Source: Bacteroidales bacterium (lineage in GTDB: Bacteria; Bacteroidota; Bacteroidia; Bacteroidales; Paludibacteraceae). Taken from it: 37,319 nucleotides of DNA. The notes under the pieces are model-generated. The model ran no database searches and was not told the origin of the DNA. It saw only the letters and a program-made list of their open reading frames with translations. The stretch covers positions 1 through 37,319 of the forward strand of contig JAAYUQ010000160.1 of assembly GCA_012517575.1 (NCBI GenBank). The letters run 5' to 3'. This document shows, one piece after another, positions 26,755 to 34,874 of the stretch (its first letter is position 1; each line of letters starts with the position of its first letter). The translations under genes were made by a program, and so were the position numbers.

Positions 26755-28095
26755 TTATTTTCCCAGTAATTTTTCCAAATCTGCCTTTGCAGACAAGTAA
26801 TTGTAAATAGACTGATTGTAGGCCAAACCTGCCTGAGTATAAGCCAATTCGGCATTAGACAAATCGAGGTAAGTTGCAGCTCCCACATCATATCGTTTTT
26901 GTGAAATGCTCAACGCTTTTTCTGCCTGTCTCAATCCTTCTTTGTTCGATTCTATTACTTTCAAAGCTTGATTGATATTATCCAGATACGACATGGCTTG
27001 TAATTCCAAACTTCTACGAAGATTGTCGCGCTGATATTGCATTTCTTCCACTTGTGTTTCTATTTGTTTTTGCTTAAAAAGCTTGCTCCCACCCTGAAAC
27101 AATGGGATTGAAAGTGAAAGCCCTGCTGTTGATGTAGGGAACCAACGATAATTTGAAAATGCAACCGAATCATTGGCCATACTCATATATTGATAACTGA
27201 AAGAAGCCGAAAGGGTTGGCAAATAAGTGGATTTCTGAATCTTCAGACTTTGTTGCAATTGCTTTGCTTTTATATCAAATTGTTTCAAATCGCTGTTGGC
27301 TTGCAGCGTTGTTGTGTCTATTGCCAAAACGTCTGCATATTTGTTGGCTTCAAAGTTTGCCAAATTCCCTTCTATTTTCAGTGCTGTAAACATATCAATT
27401 CCCATCAACATTTTTAACCTTAAAATGCTCAAATTCACTGCATTTTCAGCTGAAGCCAAATTAGCGCTGGCATTTTTTACCTGCACATCAGCGCGAATCC
27501 ATTCAAACTCGGAAACTGTTCCCTGTTTATACTTGTTTTGAATGATACGGGCATTTTCTACGGAAATATCGTAACTCTTTTTGAACACATCATACGAATC
27601 CTGCGCCAGCAAAATAGCATAATAAGCTTTAGAAACTTCGTTGATAAGCGAAAGTTTTGAAGATCGTGCCGACTCCATCACCAATTCGGCATCCAACTCC
27701 GACATTTTTATGGTTGCCCAAAGTGTTGGCGCTATCAACGGCATGGCAGCCGAAATTCCACCACTGAAAGTATTGTCCTGTCCTACTTCGATTCCTTCAG
27801 GATTAGATGGCATTCCGGGAATACTGAAAAACATTTTTTGTTTTTTTACAGCTCTGGAATACTGCCCTACACCTGAAATAGTGGGAAACAAGGCGGAAAT
27901 TTTTTCCTTACTCGAATAATCTACTCTTTTGATTTCCTTGTTGGCAACCTTGATGGTCGGACTTTCACTCAATGCTATTTCTATAGCTTTGTTGAGCGAA
28001 ACCGTCAATGTATCCTGCGCTCTGAGAGAAAATGGTAAAAGCGCTATTCCAAAAAGAACAATAATGATTGATTTTTTTAGAGAATTTGCTGTCAT
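26755..28095 (-). CDS. TolC-family outer-membrane efflux protein
   Basis: This 446-residue protein has a signal peptide ending near LRAQ (residue 26). Two repeated outer-membrane-efflux-protein domains follow, with LNKAIEIALSESPTIKVANKEI near the start, long amphipathic helices, IPLFQGGSKLFKQKQIETQ in the second half, and YDVGAATYLDLSNAELAYTQA near the end. This is the TolC/OMF pattern: a beta-barrel plus periplasmic tunnel completing the tripartite pump. It sits 47 bases after the TetR gene and 71 before the adaptor gene. The order regulator-OMF-MFP-RND is common in Bacteroidetes. Confidence 0.94.
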   Translation of the reverse strand: MTANSLKKSIIIVLFGIALLPFSLRAQDTLTVSLNKAIEIALSESPTIKVANKEIKRVDYSSKEKISALFPTISGVGQYSRAVKKQKMFFSIPGMPSNPEGIEVGQDNTFSGGISAAMPLIAPTLWATIKMSELDAELVMESARSSKLSLINEVSKAYYAILLAQDSYDVFKKSYDISVENARIIQNKYKQGTVSEFEWIRADVQVKNASANLASAENAVNLSILRLKMLMGIDMFTALKIEGNLANFEANKYADVLAIDTTTLQANSDLKQFDIKAKQLQQSLKIQKSTYLPTLSASFSYQYMSMANDSVAFSNYRWFPTSTAGLSLSIPLFQGGSKLFKQKQIETQVEEMQYQRDNLRRSLELQAMSYLDNINQALKVIESNKEGLRQAEKALSISQKRYDVGAATYLDLSNAELAYTQAGLAYNQSIYNYLSAKADLEKLLGK

Positions 28096-28142
28096 ATTTT
28101 TTTCATTTATTTTTTTGATAATACCGATTTTAAAATAAAATA

Positions 28143-28754
28143 TTACGATTCACTTTCATAGTAATTTTTTCTTACGTACTCAAGTCCTTTTTCGTTAGCA
28201 ATAATGTGGATAATAATGTCGATAAAAAAGTCAACGATCCGCTTTTTTGAATATTTTTTAGGATACTGGCTCATAGAAGTCATAATGTTTTTCAGCTGGT
28301 AAGAGTGAAGCACTGAAAGTAATTCAATATCCAAATCTTCACGATAAAATCCTTCCTTCACTCCTTGTTGAAGATTCATTTCAAAATCTTTTCTGATAAT
28401 GGAACGTCTGCGTGTTTCGTGTTTTTGATAAACTTTAGGGTAGTATTTCTTAATGTCAAGCCACATCAGTTTAGGCTGACAATCAATATTTTTCTTTATT
28501 TCTTTCAAGACGGAAATTAGTGATTCAATGGCATTTTTATTGTCGAATATTTTTCTCATTTCTTCAACATTGATTTTTTCATCATAAGTCAATATTGCGT
28601 CCACCAATTCTTCCTTTTGTTTGAAATAACTGTAAAAGGTCTTTTTGGAAATTCTTAATTCATTGCAAATGGTATCAATGGAAACATTTCTGATACCATA
28701 TTCCATAAACAATTCCAATGATTTTTGAAGTATTGCTTCTTCAAGATTCTTCAT
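28143..28754 (-). CDS. TetR-family transcriptional regulator of the efflux operon
   Basis: This is a 203-residue protein from the ATG at 28752-28754 (MKNLEEAILQ). An in-frame ATG 24 bases upstream would add eight residues, but the TetR fold normally begins about where MKNLEEAIL begins. The N-terminal helix-turn-helix (about 23-44, VSIDTICNELRISKKTFYSYF) is typical of TetR, and the C-terminal ligand domain is not recognisable. As first gene of the operon it probably represses itself and the tolC-MFP-RND genes. A palindrome overlapping a candidate -7 box lies about 28 bases upstream. Confidence 0.92.
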   Translation of the reverse strand: MKNLEEAILQKSLELFMEYGIRNVSIDTICNELRISKKTFYSYFKQKEELVDAILTYDEKINVEEMRKIFDNKNAIESLISVLKEIKKNIDCQPKLMWLDIKKYYPKVYQKHETRRRSIIRKDFEMNLQQGVKEGFYREDLDIELLSVLHSYQLKNIMTSMSQYPKKYSKKRIVDFFIDIIIHIIANEKGLEYVRKNYYESES

Positions 28755-28775
28755 ATCCAGCAACAAAATTTGCTG

Positions 28776-28794
28776 CAAAATTACATAAAATGTA
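28776..28794 (-). promoter_or_regulatory. Candidate tetR promoter (-7) overlapping a palindromic operator
   Basis: On the minus strand TAATTTTG (28783-28776) fits TAnnTTTG. It touches the perfect palindrome TACAT-AAA-ATGTA (28782-28794). The overlap is what one expects for autorepression by the TetR protein encoded 22 bases downstream. No good -33 element is seen. Confidence 0.45.
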
Positions 28795-29142
28795 TTTTTA
28801 TTTTGTAGTAAAAATATAAATAATGAGTTAAATTTTGTTTATAAATAAATAAGTTACTGTATATCTGATATTTAAAATAGATATTTGGAAACTATTAGAA
28901 TCTAAAAGTTTTCTAATAAACATTTGACTCAAAAAATCAATAAATCATTGGAGATAAATATGATGGTTTTAAAACCAAAATTTTTCCCTAAAGAAAAATT
29001 AGAGTTTCAAAAAAATTCATGGAAATTTAAGGTTGTAACTTCTTAGCCAAAAAACTAAAAAAAATCGGCAAAGACGCTGACTGAAGTGCTGAATAAGCTT
29101 TTTAGCAAAAATCAAGCCAAAAAATTTCTACTTAAAAAGAAA
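28795..29142. other. Intergenic stretch between tetR and the DUF302 gene
   Basis: This is about 350 bases of AT-rich sequence. The only coding possibility is a 28-codon plus-strand frame at 28960-29046 preceded by GGAG seven bases before its ATG. Its peptide (MMVLKPKFFPKEKLEFQ...) is basic and unrecognised. No RNA gene, transposon remnant or clear repeat is visible. Confidence 0.5.
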
Positions 29143-29178
29143 AAACGGAGACAAAAAAATATTTTTTTACCTCCGTTT
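29135..29178 (-). terminator. Terminator of the DUF302-led 3' end of the redox cassette
   Basis: The arms AAACGGAG (29143-29150) and CTCCGTTT (29171-29178) flank an A7-T-A-T7 self-complementary centre. On the minus strand the stem is followed by TTTTTCTTTTT. It lies 34 bases after the stop codon of the last cassette gene. Confidence 0.75.
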
Positions 29179-29211
29179 AATCTATGAATTAAAAAATTGT
29201 TCTCTGTTAAA

Positions 29212-29610
29212 TCAACTTTCAAGTATTTGTGAAACAAAATTTTGTACTTCTCTGTAGGAAAGGTTCATAATTTCTTGCATTTCGTTTTCTATCGCAGATC
29301 CAAGCAATTCAATATTCATTTGAGATACATAAGTTTTCCCATCCGATTTTTTGTATATCGAAATCCTGCAGGGCATCATGCTTGAGAAAGTGCGCCATTC
29401 ATCTTTTCCCAAAATGGAATAAGCATGAGATGGAGAGCAAAGCTCCAACACTTTTACAGGTAAAACTTCTTTGTTGTTTTTTGCCATAGTTTCCTGCAGA
29501 TCATGCATATAAACCAGTCTCCAACCTCCTTCCTGAATAGCTCTTGTCAATTCTGTCAGGGTTTCGCCGAAGTCAAATTTACTTTTATTTTCTACAAACA
29601 ATTGTTCCAT
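29212..29610 (-). CDS. DUF302 family protein
   Basis: This 132-residue protein has no signal peptide or membrane segment. It matches the DUF302 pattern: FDFGETLTELTRAIQEGGWRLVYMHDLQ near the start, then KVLELCSPSHAYSILGKDEWRTFSSMMPCRISIYK in the middle. DUF302 proteins are small alpha/beta proteins of unknown biochemical function. C58 and C81 are the only cysteines and may be close in the fold. It is the last gene of the cassette, 15 bases after the thioredoxin-like gene, and a terminator follows. A redox or sulfur role is inferred only from company. Confidence 0.85.
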   Translation of the reverse strand: MEQLFVENKSKFDFGETLTELTRAIQEGGWRLVYMHDLQETMAKNNKEVLPVKVLELCSPSHAYSILGKDEWRTFSSMMPCRISIYKKSDGKTYVSQMNIELLGSAIENEMQEIMNLSYREVQNFVSQILES

Positions 29611-29625
29611 TTCATTTGGGTTGAC

Positions 29626-30120
29626 TTATTGTTTTACTTTTTCTTTCTTAAGCAGCACTTCATCAATGGCATTTTTCAGCACATCTTTTGGCAAAGCGCC
29701 CTGTGCCATTTGAGGATTCTCATTCATCGGACAAAAAAGTATGGTAGGAATACTGCGAATACCAAATGCTGCAGCCAGCTCCTGTTCTTTGTCCGTATCA
29801 ATTTTATAAATATAAATCTGCCCATCATACTCTTTAGCCAATTCTTCCAAAATTGGAGCAACTGCCTTGCAAGGACCACACCAGTCTGCATAAAAATCTA
29901 TTACGCAAGGTTTATCACCCAGATATTTCCATTCATTCGGGCTGGCTTCGTAATTTACTACTTTTTTCAAAAATTCTTCTTTGGTTAAATGAATTGTTCC
30001 CATTTGTTTTTCTTCGTTTTTGTTTTGTGAATTTTCTTGTTTATTTTCTCCATTGCTTCCTGCACAAGCGCTTAAAGCAATAAAAGTTATCATTAAAAAT
30101 ATTCCGGTCAATTTTTTCAT
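29626..30120 (-). CDS. Thioredoxin-like lipoprotein
   Basis: This 164-residue protein has a lipobox LSAC (C19), a polar linker rich in N, K, E and Q (20-40), and a thioredoxin domain (about 42-160). The active site is DWCGPCK (C81, C84) and the cis-proline is in RSIPT (P125). It is therefore an extracytoplasmic, membrane-anchored thioredoxin, a disulfide reductase or oxidase on the periplasmic side of the inner or outer membrane. It is fourth in the cassette, 119 bases after the DUF2892-type gene, so it may also have its own promoter. The electron donor is unknown; no DsbD/CcdA homologue lies in the window. Confidence 0.93.
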   Translation of the reverse strand: MKKLTGIFLMITFIALSACAGSNGENKQENSQNKNEEKQMGTIHLTKEEFLKKVVNYEASPNEWKYLGDKPCVIDFYADWCGPCKAVAPILEELAKEYDGQIYIYKIDTDKEQELAAAFGIRSIPTILFCPMNENPQMAQGALPKDVLKNAIDEVLLKKEKVKQ

Positions 30121-30239
30121 ATTCTTCTTATTTTTTTGGTTTTTATGTTTATATCAATTTTTTGTATTTCTAAACGGCAAAGTATAAATTTTCTTTCTCA
30201 CTGATGTTAAAGTGCTCTTTATGGTCGAATAATTCGTTT

Positions 30240-30452
30240 TTATTTATTGTCATTGTTGTCTGTCGAAACTTCACAGGATTTTCCACAAGGACTAAAATTT
30301 AACAACGCCATCAATAGCAAAAAACCTCCAACTATCAAATATAAAACTTCCAAACTGTATGCAAAAGCTATAAGCAATACAATTCCCAGTATCAGTTGAA
30401 TCATTCTGACGGGATTCCATCGAAACAATGATTTTTTACTCCTCGCTTTCAT
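30240..30452 (-). CDS. Small DUF2892-type membrane protein
   Basis: This 70-residue protein has two hydrophobic helices (about 17-33 and 35-52) and a C-terminal PCGKSC pair (C56, C60). The NPVRMIQLILGIVLL opening and two-helix plan match DUF2892, the membrane module also found fused to rhodanese in YgaP-type proteins. Its start overlaps the end of the preceding DUF6132-type gene by 17 bases, which implies translational coupling. Its role is unknown. The YgaP link to sulfane sulfur is a family association, not evidence from this sequence. Confidence 0.7.
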   Translation of the reverse strand: MKARSKKSLFRWNPVRMIQLILGIVLLIAFAYSLEVLYLIVGGFLLLMALLNFSPCGKSCEVSTDNNDNK

Positions 30453-30663
30453 TCGTATTGGAATTTTTGTTTTTCAATTTGAACATATCAAAAAACAGGT
30501 AGCCCAAAACGGCACCGTATACTATACTAATGTACGGATTGGAACTGATAGGACAAGTCCCCGATTTACAACCAACAAAATAAAAATATGCAAATCCTCC
30601 AATACTTCCTAAAAATACGCCAACTACCTTGAGCCAGTGTCGAGAAAAAAATTTTTTGATCAT
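30436..30663 (-). CDS. Small DUF6132-type membrane protein
   Basis: This is a 75-residue protein from the ATG at 30661-30663; a TTG two codons upstream is possible but less likely. It has two hydrophobic helices (about 12-30 and 44-60) joined by GCKSGTCPISSNP (C32, C37), the hallmark of DUF6132, and ends in a polar tail. Its 3' end overlaps the next gene. It follows the ArsR gene by 13 bases, so the two are one transcript. No biochemical function is known for the family. The membrane-facing cysteine pair suggests redox or metal handling. Confidence 0.75.
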   Translation of the reverse strand: MIKKFFSRHWLKVVGVFLGSIGGFAYFYFVGCKSGTCPISSNPYISIVYGAVLGYLFFDMFKLKNKNSNTNESEE

Positions 30664-30676
30664 GAGCAATCGAAAT

Positions 30677-30976
30677 TTAGTTTGTGCATTGACATGAACG
30701 AATACAGTCCAAAATCTGAACTATTTCCTTGTTTTTCAATGAATAGTAACAGTTTTTCCCATCTCTACGACAATTCAAAATACCTTTGGCACGCATATCG
30801 GTAAGATGATGAGAAAGCAACGACTGTTCACAGTTTAATTCTTCACTTATTTGTGAAACATTCAATTCCTCTTTTTCCGAAAGCAGTGAAATTATACACA
30901 AACGTGTAGAGTGAGAAATAGCTCTTAGTTTGTAGGCTGCCTCTTCCATTTGGTCTATGTTGTTAATCTGTTCCAT
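30677..30976 (-). CDS. ArsR/SmtB-family transcriptional repressor rich in cysteine
   Basis: This 99-residue winged-helix protein has LRAISHSTRLCIISLLSE (18-34), a helix-turn-helix VSQISEELNCEQSLLSHHLTDM (40-61), and a beta-wing ILNCRRDGKNCYYSL (66-80). It has seven cysteines: C27, C49, C69, C76, C91, C95 and C97, the last three in DCIRSCQC at the C-terminus. The ArsR alpha-3 motif ELCVCDL is absent, so classical As(III) sensing is unlikely. Thiol/persulfide or soft-metal sensing is plausible. It heads the five-gene cassette and likely represses it through the SmtB-like operator just upstream at 30998-31019. Confidence 0.93.
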   Translation of the reverse strand: MEQINNIDQMEEAAYKLRAISHSTRLCIISLLSEKEELNVSQISEELNCEQSLLSHHLTDMRAKGILNCRRDGKNCYYSLKNKEIVQILDCIRSCQCTN

Positions 30977-30992
30977 AATTCAAATATTGTGC

Positions 30993-31019
30993 AAATATAT
31001 GAACATTTATTCATTTATA
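30993..31019 (-). promoter_or_regulatory. arsR promoter -7 box with adjoining SmtB/ArsR-type operator
   Basis: On the minus strand TATATTTG (31000-30993) is a perfect TAnnTTTG. Immediately upstream, TGAACA-TT-TATTCA (31001-31014), flanked by ATA and TTTAT, reproduces the 12-2-12 imperfect inverted repeat known for SmtB/ArsR repressors. A bound repressor would block the promoter. The leader would be only about 10 bases. Confidence 0.7.
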
Positions 31020-31124
31020 CATGCGTTATTTAGAATTTTTAACATTTTGGACATTCATTTCCATAATGTTATTAAAACAAATACTTTGTCCGCTATTTAT
31101 ATCTTTTGTTTTTAAAGAAAAAAG

Positions 31125-31132
31125 TATCTTTG
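31125..31132 (+). promoter_or_regulatory. Candidate -7 box for aroB
   Basis: TATCTTTG fits TAnnTTTG perfectly, 26 bases before the aroB start codon. The nearest TTTTG (31104-31108) is only 16 bases upstream, shorter than usual, so the -33 element is uncertain. Confidence 0.45.
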
Positions 31133-31157
31133 TGTTTTAAATCAGAAATTCATACAG

Positions 31158-32210
31158 ATGGCCTTTTCTTCAACCATAATTTGCGAAAATTTAATTGCCG
31201 AACTGAACGAATCCATTGAAAATCAGAATCCGGCTGACATTTTTGTATTAGTGGACGAAAATACAAAAAAGTTCTGTCTTCCGCTCCTGCTTCAGTCGGA
31301 AAAATTGAAAAGTTGCCAAATAATAACCATTCCCAGCGGTGACGAGAACAAAAATATCGACACCACCATTCAAGTATGGAATTTTTTATCGTCGCACGGT
31401 GCTACACGACACTCATTGATGATTAATGCAGGTGGCGGAATGGTTACCGATTTGGGCGGTTTTGCAGCAGCCACTTTCAAACGCGGAATTCGATACATCA
31501 ATGTTTCTACAACTTTGCTTGGAGCTGTGGACGCTGCCACCGGAGGAAAAACAGGCATCAATTTTTTGGGGCTGAAAAACGAAATTGGTGTTTTTGCTCC
31601 GGCAGACAAGGTATTGATAAATGTAGATTTTTTCAGAACACTGGACGACAAGAATTTGCGTTCGGGTTTTGCCGAAATGATAAAACATTCGTTGCTCGAT
31701 TCGCGCGAACATTGGAACAATATTCTGAAATTTGATTTCAATAAGATAGATTTCGATCTTTTAAAATGCAGAGTGGTTGAAAGCGTAAAAATTAAAGAAC
31801 AAATAGTTGAGAAGGATCCAAAAGAACAAAACTTGCGAAAGGCATTGAATCTGGGACACACTTTTGGTCATGCTTTCGAAAGTTTTTCGTACAGGCAGCA
31901 TCAGCCAATTTTGCATGGATATGCCGTTTTGTACGGACTTGTGTGCGAATTGTATCTTTCACACGTAAAACTGAACTTTCCTAAAGAAGATTTGTTAAAA
32001 CTCATCACACTTTCAAAAGAAAATTATGGAAAATTCTCTTTCTGCTGTGAGGATTACGAACAACTTTATGAATTAATGACGCATGACAAAAAAAATGTTT
32101 CGGATGCCATCAATTTCACTTTACTGTCGGATGTAGGAAAAATTGAGTTAAATCAAACAGCCACAAAAAAAGAAATTTATGAATGTTTGGATTTTTATCG
32201 GGAGATGTAG
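31158..32210 (+). CDS. aroB: 3-dehydroquinate synthase
   Basis: This 350-residue protein has normal AroB length. It converts 3-deoxy-D-arabino-heptulosonate 7-phosphate to 3-dehydroquinate, the second step of the shikimate pathway, in the cytosol with NAD+ and a divalent metal. The NAD-binding region is GGGMVTDLGGFAAATFKRG (92-110), and the conserved STTLLGAVDAATGGKTGIN (117-135) follows. Likely metal ligands are E173 (FAEMIKH), H234 (NLGHTFGHAFE) and H253 (LHGYAV). It is the first gene of a plus-strand housekeeping run that reads away from the arsR cassette. No other shikimate gene is adjacent in the window. Confidence 0.97.
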   Translation: MAFSSTIICENLIAELNESIENQNPADIFVLVDENTKKFCLPLLLQSEKLKSCQIITIPSGDENKNIDTTIQVWNFLSSHGATRHSLMINAGGGMVTDLGGFAAATFKRGIRYINVSTTLLGAVDAATGGKTGINFLGLKNEIGVFAPADKVLINVDFFRTLDDKNLRSGFAEMIKHSLLDSREHWNNILKFDFNKIDFDLLKCRVVESVKIKEQIVEKDPKEQNLRKALNLGHTFGHAFESFSYRQHQPILHGYAVLYGLVCELYLSHVKLNFPKEDLLKLITLSKENYGKFSFCCEDYEQLYELMTHDKKNVSDAINFTLLSDVGKIELNQTATKKEIYECLDFYREM

Positions 32211-32272
32211 AGTAATCTTTATCAGCATTACGAAGAATCTAAGCATGTATAACAAAACAAAATGAAAAACCA

Positions 32273-32632
32273 ATGAAAAAAACTTTAGTAATAGGCGCCA
32301 GCACCAATCCTGAACGTTATGCCTACAAAGCAGCGCAGCGCTTGCTGGAGAACGGACATGAAATTGAATTGCTTGGACTTCGGCCCGGAGAAATTTTTGG
32401 TAAAGCCATTGACACTGAAAGGAAACAATATACCGACATTGATACGGTAACACTTTATGTTGGTCCAAAAAATCAGCCGGAATATTACGATTATATTATC
32501 TCGTTGCATCCCAAAAGAGTAGTTTTTAATCCGGGAACCGAAAATCCGGAATTTGAAGCCATGCTTGAATCAAACGGCATTCAGGCACAAGAAGCCTGTA
32601 CACTTGTATTGTTGGGAACAAACCAATATTAA
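32273..32632 (+). CDS. CoA-binding-domain (Rossmann) protein
   Basis: This 119-residue protein is a single CoA_binding_2-type Rossmann domain: MKKTLVIGASTNPERYAYKAA at the nucleotide-binding loop, LLENGHEIELLGLRPGEIFGKAI in the middle and RVVFNPGTENPEF near the end. It is the small stand-alone type also seen as YccU in enterobacteria. Its biological role is not established. It lies 62 bases after aroB and 30 before dapB, so it may be co-transcribed with them. Confidence 0.85.
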   Translation: MKKTLVIGASTNPERYAYKAAQRLLENGHEIELLGLRPGEIFGKAIDTERKQYTDIDTVTLYVGPKNQPEYYDYIISLHPKRVVFNPGTENPEFEAMLESNGIQAQEACTLVLLGTNQY

Positions 32633-32662
32633 AATAATTCTGATTTTATATTTTATCTTCTT

Positions 32663-33379
32663 ATGAAAATTGCATTGATTGGTTACGGGAAAATGGGTAA
32701 AGCCATTGAAAGAATAGCAAAAGAACGTGGACATGAAATTGTTTGTATCATCGATATAGACAATTTAGATGATTTTGAATCCGACCAGTTTAAAAATGCC
32801 GACGTAGCTATAGAATTCACTCATCCCGGTGTTGCGCTAAACAACTACAGAAAAACCTTTGCTGCCGGCATTCCTTTGGTATCAGGGACTACAGGCTGGA
32901 TAAATGAACTGCCCTCCCTGAAAAGAGAAGTGGAAGAAAAAGGCTACACATTCTTTTGGTCATCAAATTTTAGTTTGGGCGTCAATATTTTTATGGCCGC
33001 AAACAATTATCTGGCTTCCATCATGAACCGTTTTTCTGATTATGACGTGGAAATAACAGAAGTTCATCACATTCATAAGCTGGATGCTCCAAGTGGAACA
33101 GCCATCACGCTGGCTGAAGATATACTGAAAAACATAGACAGAAAAAACTCATGGGTGAAAGAAGAAGCAAAGCAACCTAATGAACTGGCAATAAAATCAA
33201 TTCGGGAAGATGAAGTTCCGGGTATTCATATTATTCGATACGATTCTTCATTCGATGCCATTGAGTTTAAACATGAAGCTAAAACCCGAGATAGTTTTGC
33301 ATTGGGAGCAGTAATGGCTGCCGAGTTTGCCATCGGAAAAAAAGGATGGTTAACCATGCAGGACATGCTAAAATTCTGA
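32663..33379 (+). CDS. dapB: 4-hydroxy-tetrahydrodipicolinate reductase
   Basis: This 238-residue protein fits the short Bacteroidetes form of DapB. It reduces the 4-hydroxy-tetrahydrodipicolinate produced by DapA, using NAD(P)H, for lysine and diaminopimelate synthesis. The dinucleotide-binding loop is GYGKMGKAI (7-15). SGTTGW (74-79) and SSNFSLGVNIF (100-110) are conserved. The catalytic block EVHHIHKLDAPSGTA (133-147) contains H135 and K139, matching E. coli H159 and K163. It precedes lepB, an arrangement common in Bacteroidales. Confidence 0.97.
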   Translation: MKIALIGYGKMGKAIERIAKERGHEIVCIIDIDNLDDFESDQFKNADVAIEFTHPGVALNNYRKTFAAGIPLVSGTTGWINELPSLKREVEEKGYTFFWSSNFSLGVNIFMAANNYLASIMNRFSDYDVEITEVHHIHKLDAPSGTAITLAEDILKNIDRKNSWVKEEAKQPNELAIKSIREDEVPGIHIIRYDSSFDAIEFKHEAKTRDSFALGAVMAAEFAIGKKGWLTMQDMLKF

Positions 33380-33473
33380 TATTTTCTCCATTTAGGAAAA
33401 TCGAATGCTAAAAAGTTCAATAATTTCTCATAGAACTGAACAAAAAAAATTCAAAAAATTAACGAATTAAATT

Positions 33474-34874
33474 ATGACTTCCGAACCTCACACATCCCGT
33501 TTCCATCAACCTCGTCGACAATGGATAAAAGCTGCCATTTGGAGTCTTATCTATATTTTATTTATTGCATGGGTAGGAAATTTTTGGTGGTTGCTGTTAC
33601 TTCCAATTATTTTCGACGCATTTATCACCAAATTTATTCCCTGGACATGGTGGAAAAAGACTAAAAACAAAACACTTCGTTCCATTTACAGTTGGATTGA
33701 TGCCATTGTATTTGCTTTGGTAGCTGTATATTTCATTAATATTTACCTGTTTCAGAATTATCAAATTCCCACTTCTTCGCTGGAAAAAACCTTGCTGGTT
33801 GGCGATTTTCTGTTTGTGAGCAAAGCCAGCTACTGGCCGCGAATTCCGAACACACCACTTTCTTTTCCATTGGTGCAGAATACTTTTCCGATTATCAACA
33901 CAAAATCCTATCTGGAAAAACCTCAATGGGAATATAAACGCTTGAAAGGGTTCGATACCATCGCACACAACGATATTGTAGTTTTCAATTTCCCAACCGG
34001 CGACACGGTTTGCCTGAAACAGCAGAACCCAGATTATTATCAACTCTGTTATTACTACGGACGCGATGTGGTTCGCAGCAGAAAAGACATTTTTGGAGAA
34101 ATCGTGTATCGGCCTGTCGATCGCAGAGAAAATTACGTGAAACGTTGCATCGGCTTGCCGGGTGACTGGCTGCAAATAAAAAACAATCAGGTTTTTATCA
34201 ACGGGAAAAAGCAAGAGGCTTTTCCGGGAGTACAGTTCAATTATCTTGTACAAACCGACGGAACGCGTTTGAGTGATGAATTACTCACCAAATTAGGTAT
34301 AAGTAAGGACGACCGGTTGATTTTAAATACATCTCAAAATCCGCAAGAAATAACAACATTGGGTTTGGATCCGAGTTTCCCCATTTATCATTTTCCGCTG
34401 ACCGTAGAAATGATGCAAAAACTGCAACATGTTACAGGTGTTGTGAAAATCGTGATTGAACCGGAAATGTATGGAGGCGACGTTTATCCATTGGGCGGCG
34501 GTAAAAAATGGACCCGCGACAATTACGGACCCATTTACATCCCCAAAAAAGGAGCTAAATTGGAATTAAACGCTTACAATTATCCTATTTACGAACGGGT
34601 GATTCGTACTTATGAAAACAATAAGTTGGAGTATAAAAACGGAATCTTTTATATCAACAATCAACCAACAAAAACCTATCGTTTCAAAATGGATTATTAC
34701 TGGATGATGGGCGACAACCGACACAATTCGGCAGATTCACGTTATTGGGGATTTGTTCCTGAAGATCATATTGTCGGACGGCCGGTAGTGGTTTGGTTGT
34801 CATTGGATAAGGATAAATCGTTGTTTAACGGGAAAATCAGGTGGAACAGATTTTTCAAGGATGCTCGAAGATAA
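33474..34874 (+). CDS. lepB: Signal peptidase I (long Bacteroidetes type)
   Basis: This 466-residue protein removes signal peptides from secreted proteins at the periplasmic face of the inner membrane. It has two N-terminal hydrophobic segments (about 22-50 and 75-93). The catalytic serine is S102 in QIPTSSLEKTLLVGD and the general base lysine is K223 in YVKRCIGLPGDW. The C-terminal box is MMGDNRHNSADSRYWGFVP. It is much longer than many LepB proteins because of insertions between the conserved boxes (about 120-210 and 240-400), a feature of Bacteroidetes enzymes. Its last 14 bases overlap the start of the WbqC-family gene. Confidence 0.96.
   Translation: MTSEPHTSRFHQPRRQWIKAAIWSLIYILFIAWVGNFWWLLLLPIIFDAFITKFIPWTWWKKTKNKTLRSIYSWIDAIVFALVAVYFINIYLFQNYQIPTSSLEKTLLVGDFLFVSKASYWPRIPNTPLSFPLVQNTFPIINTKSYLEKPQWEYKRLKGFDTIAHNDIVVFNFPTGDTVCLKQQNPDYYQLCYYYGRDVVRSRKDIFGEIVYRPVDRRENYVKRCIGLPGDWLQIKNNQVFINGKKQEAFPGVQFNYLVQTDGTRLSDELLTKLGISKDDRLILNTSQNPQEITTLGLDPSFPIYHFPLTVEMMQKLQHVTGVVKIVIEPEMYGGDVYPLGGGKKWTRDNYGPIYIPKKGAKLELNAYNYPIYERVIRTYENNKLEYKNGIFYINNQPTKTYRFKMDYYWMMGDNRHNSADSRYWGFVPEDHIVGRPVVVWLSLDKDKSLFNGKIRWNRFFKDARR

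Noticed and set aside
30664-30669. TTG start for the DUF6132-type protein
   Set aside because: An ATG two codons later is available and better placed; the difference is only two residues.
31370-31861. Long antisense frame inside aroB, and similar frames inside lepB, GH3 and RND genes
   Set aside because: They lie wholly within well-supported genes on the other strand and their translations show no domain.
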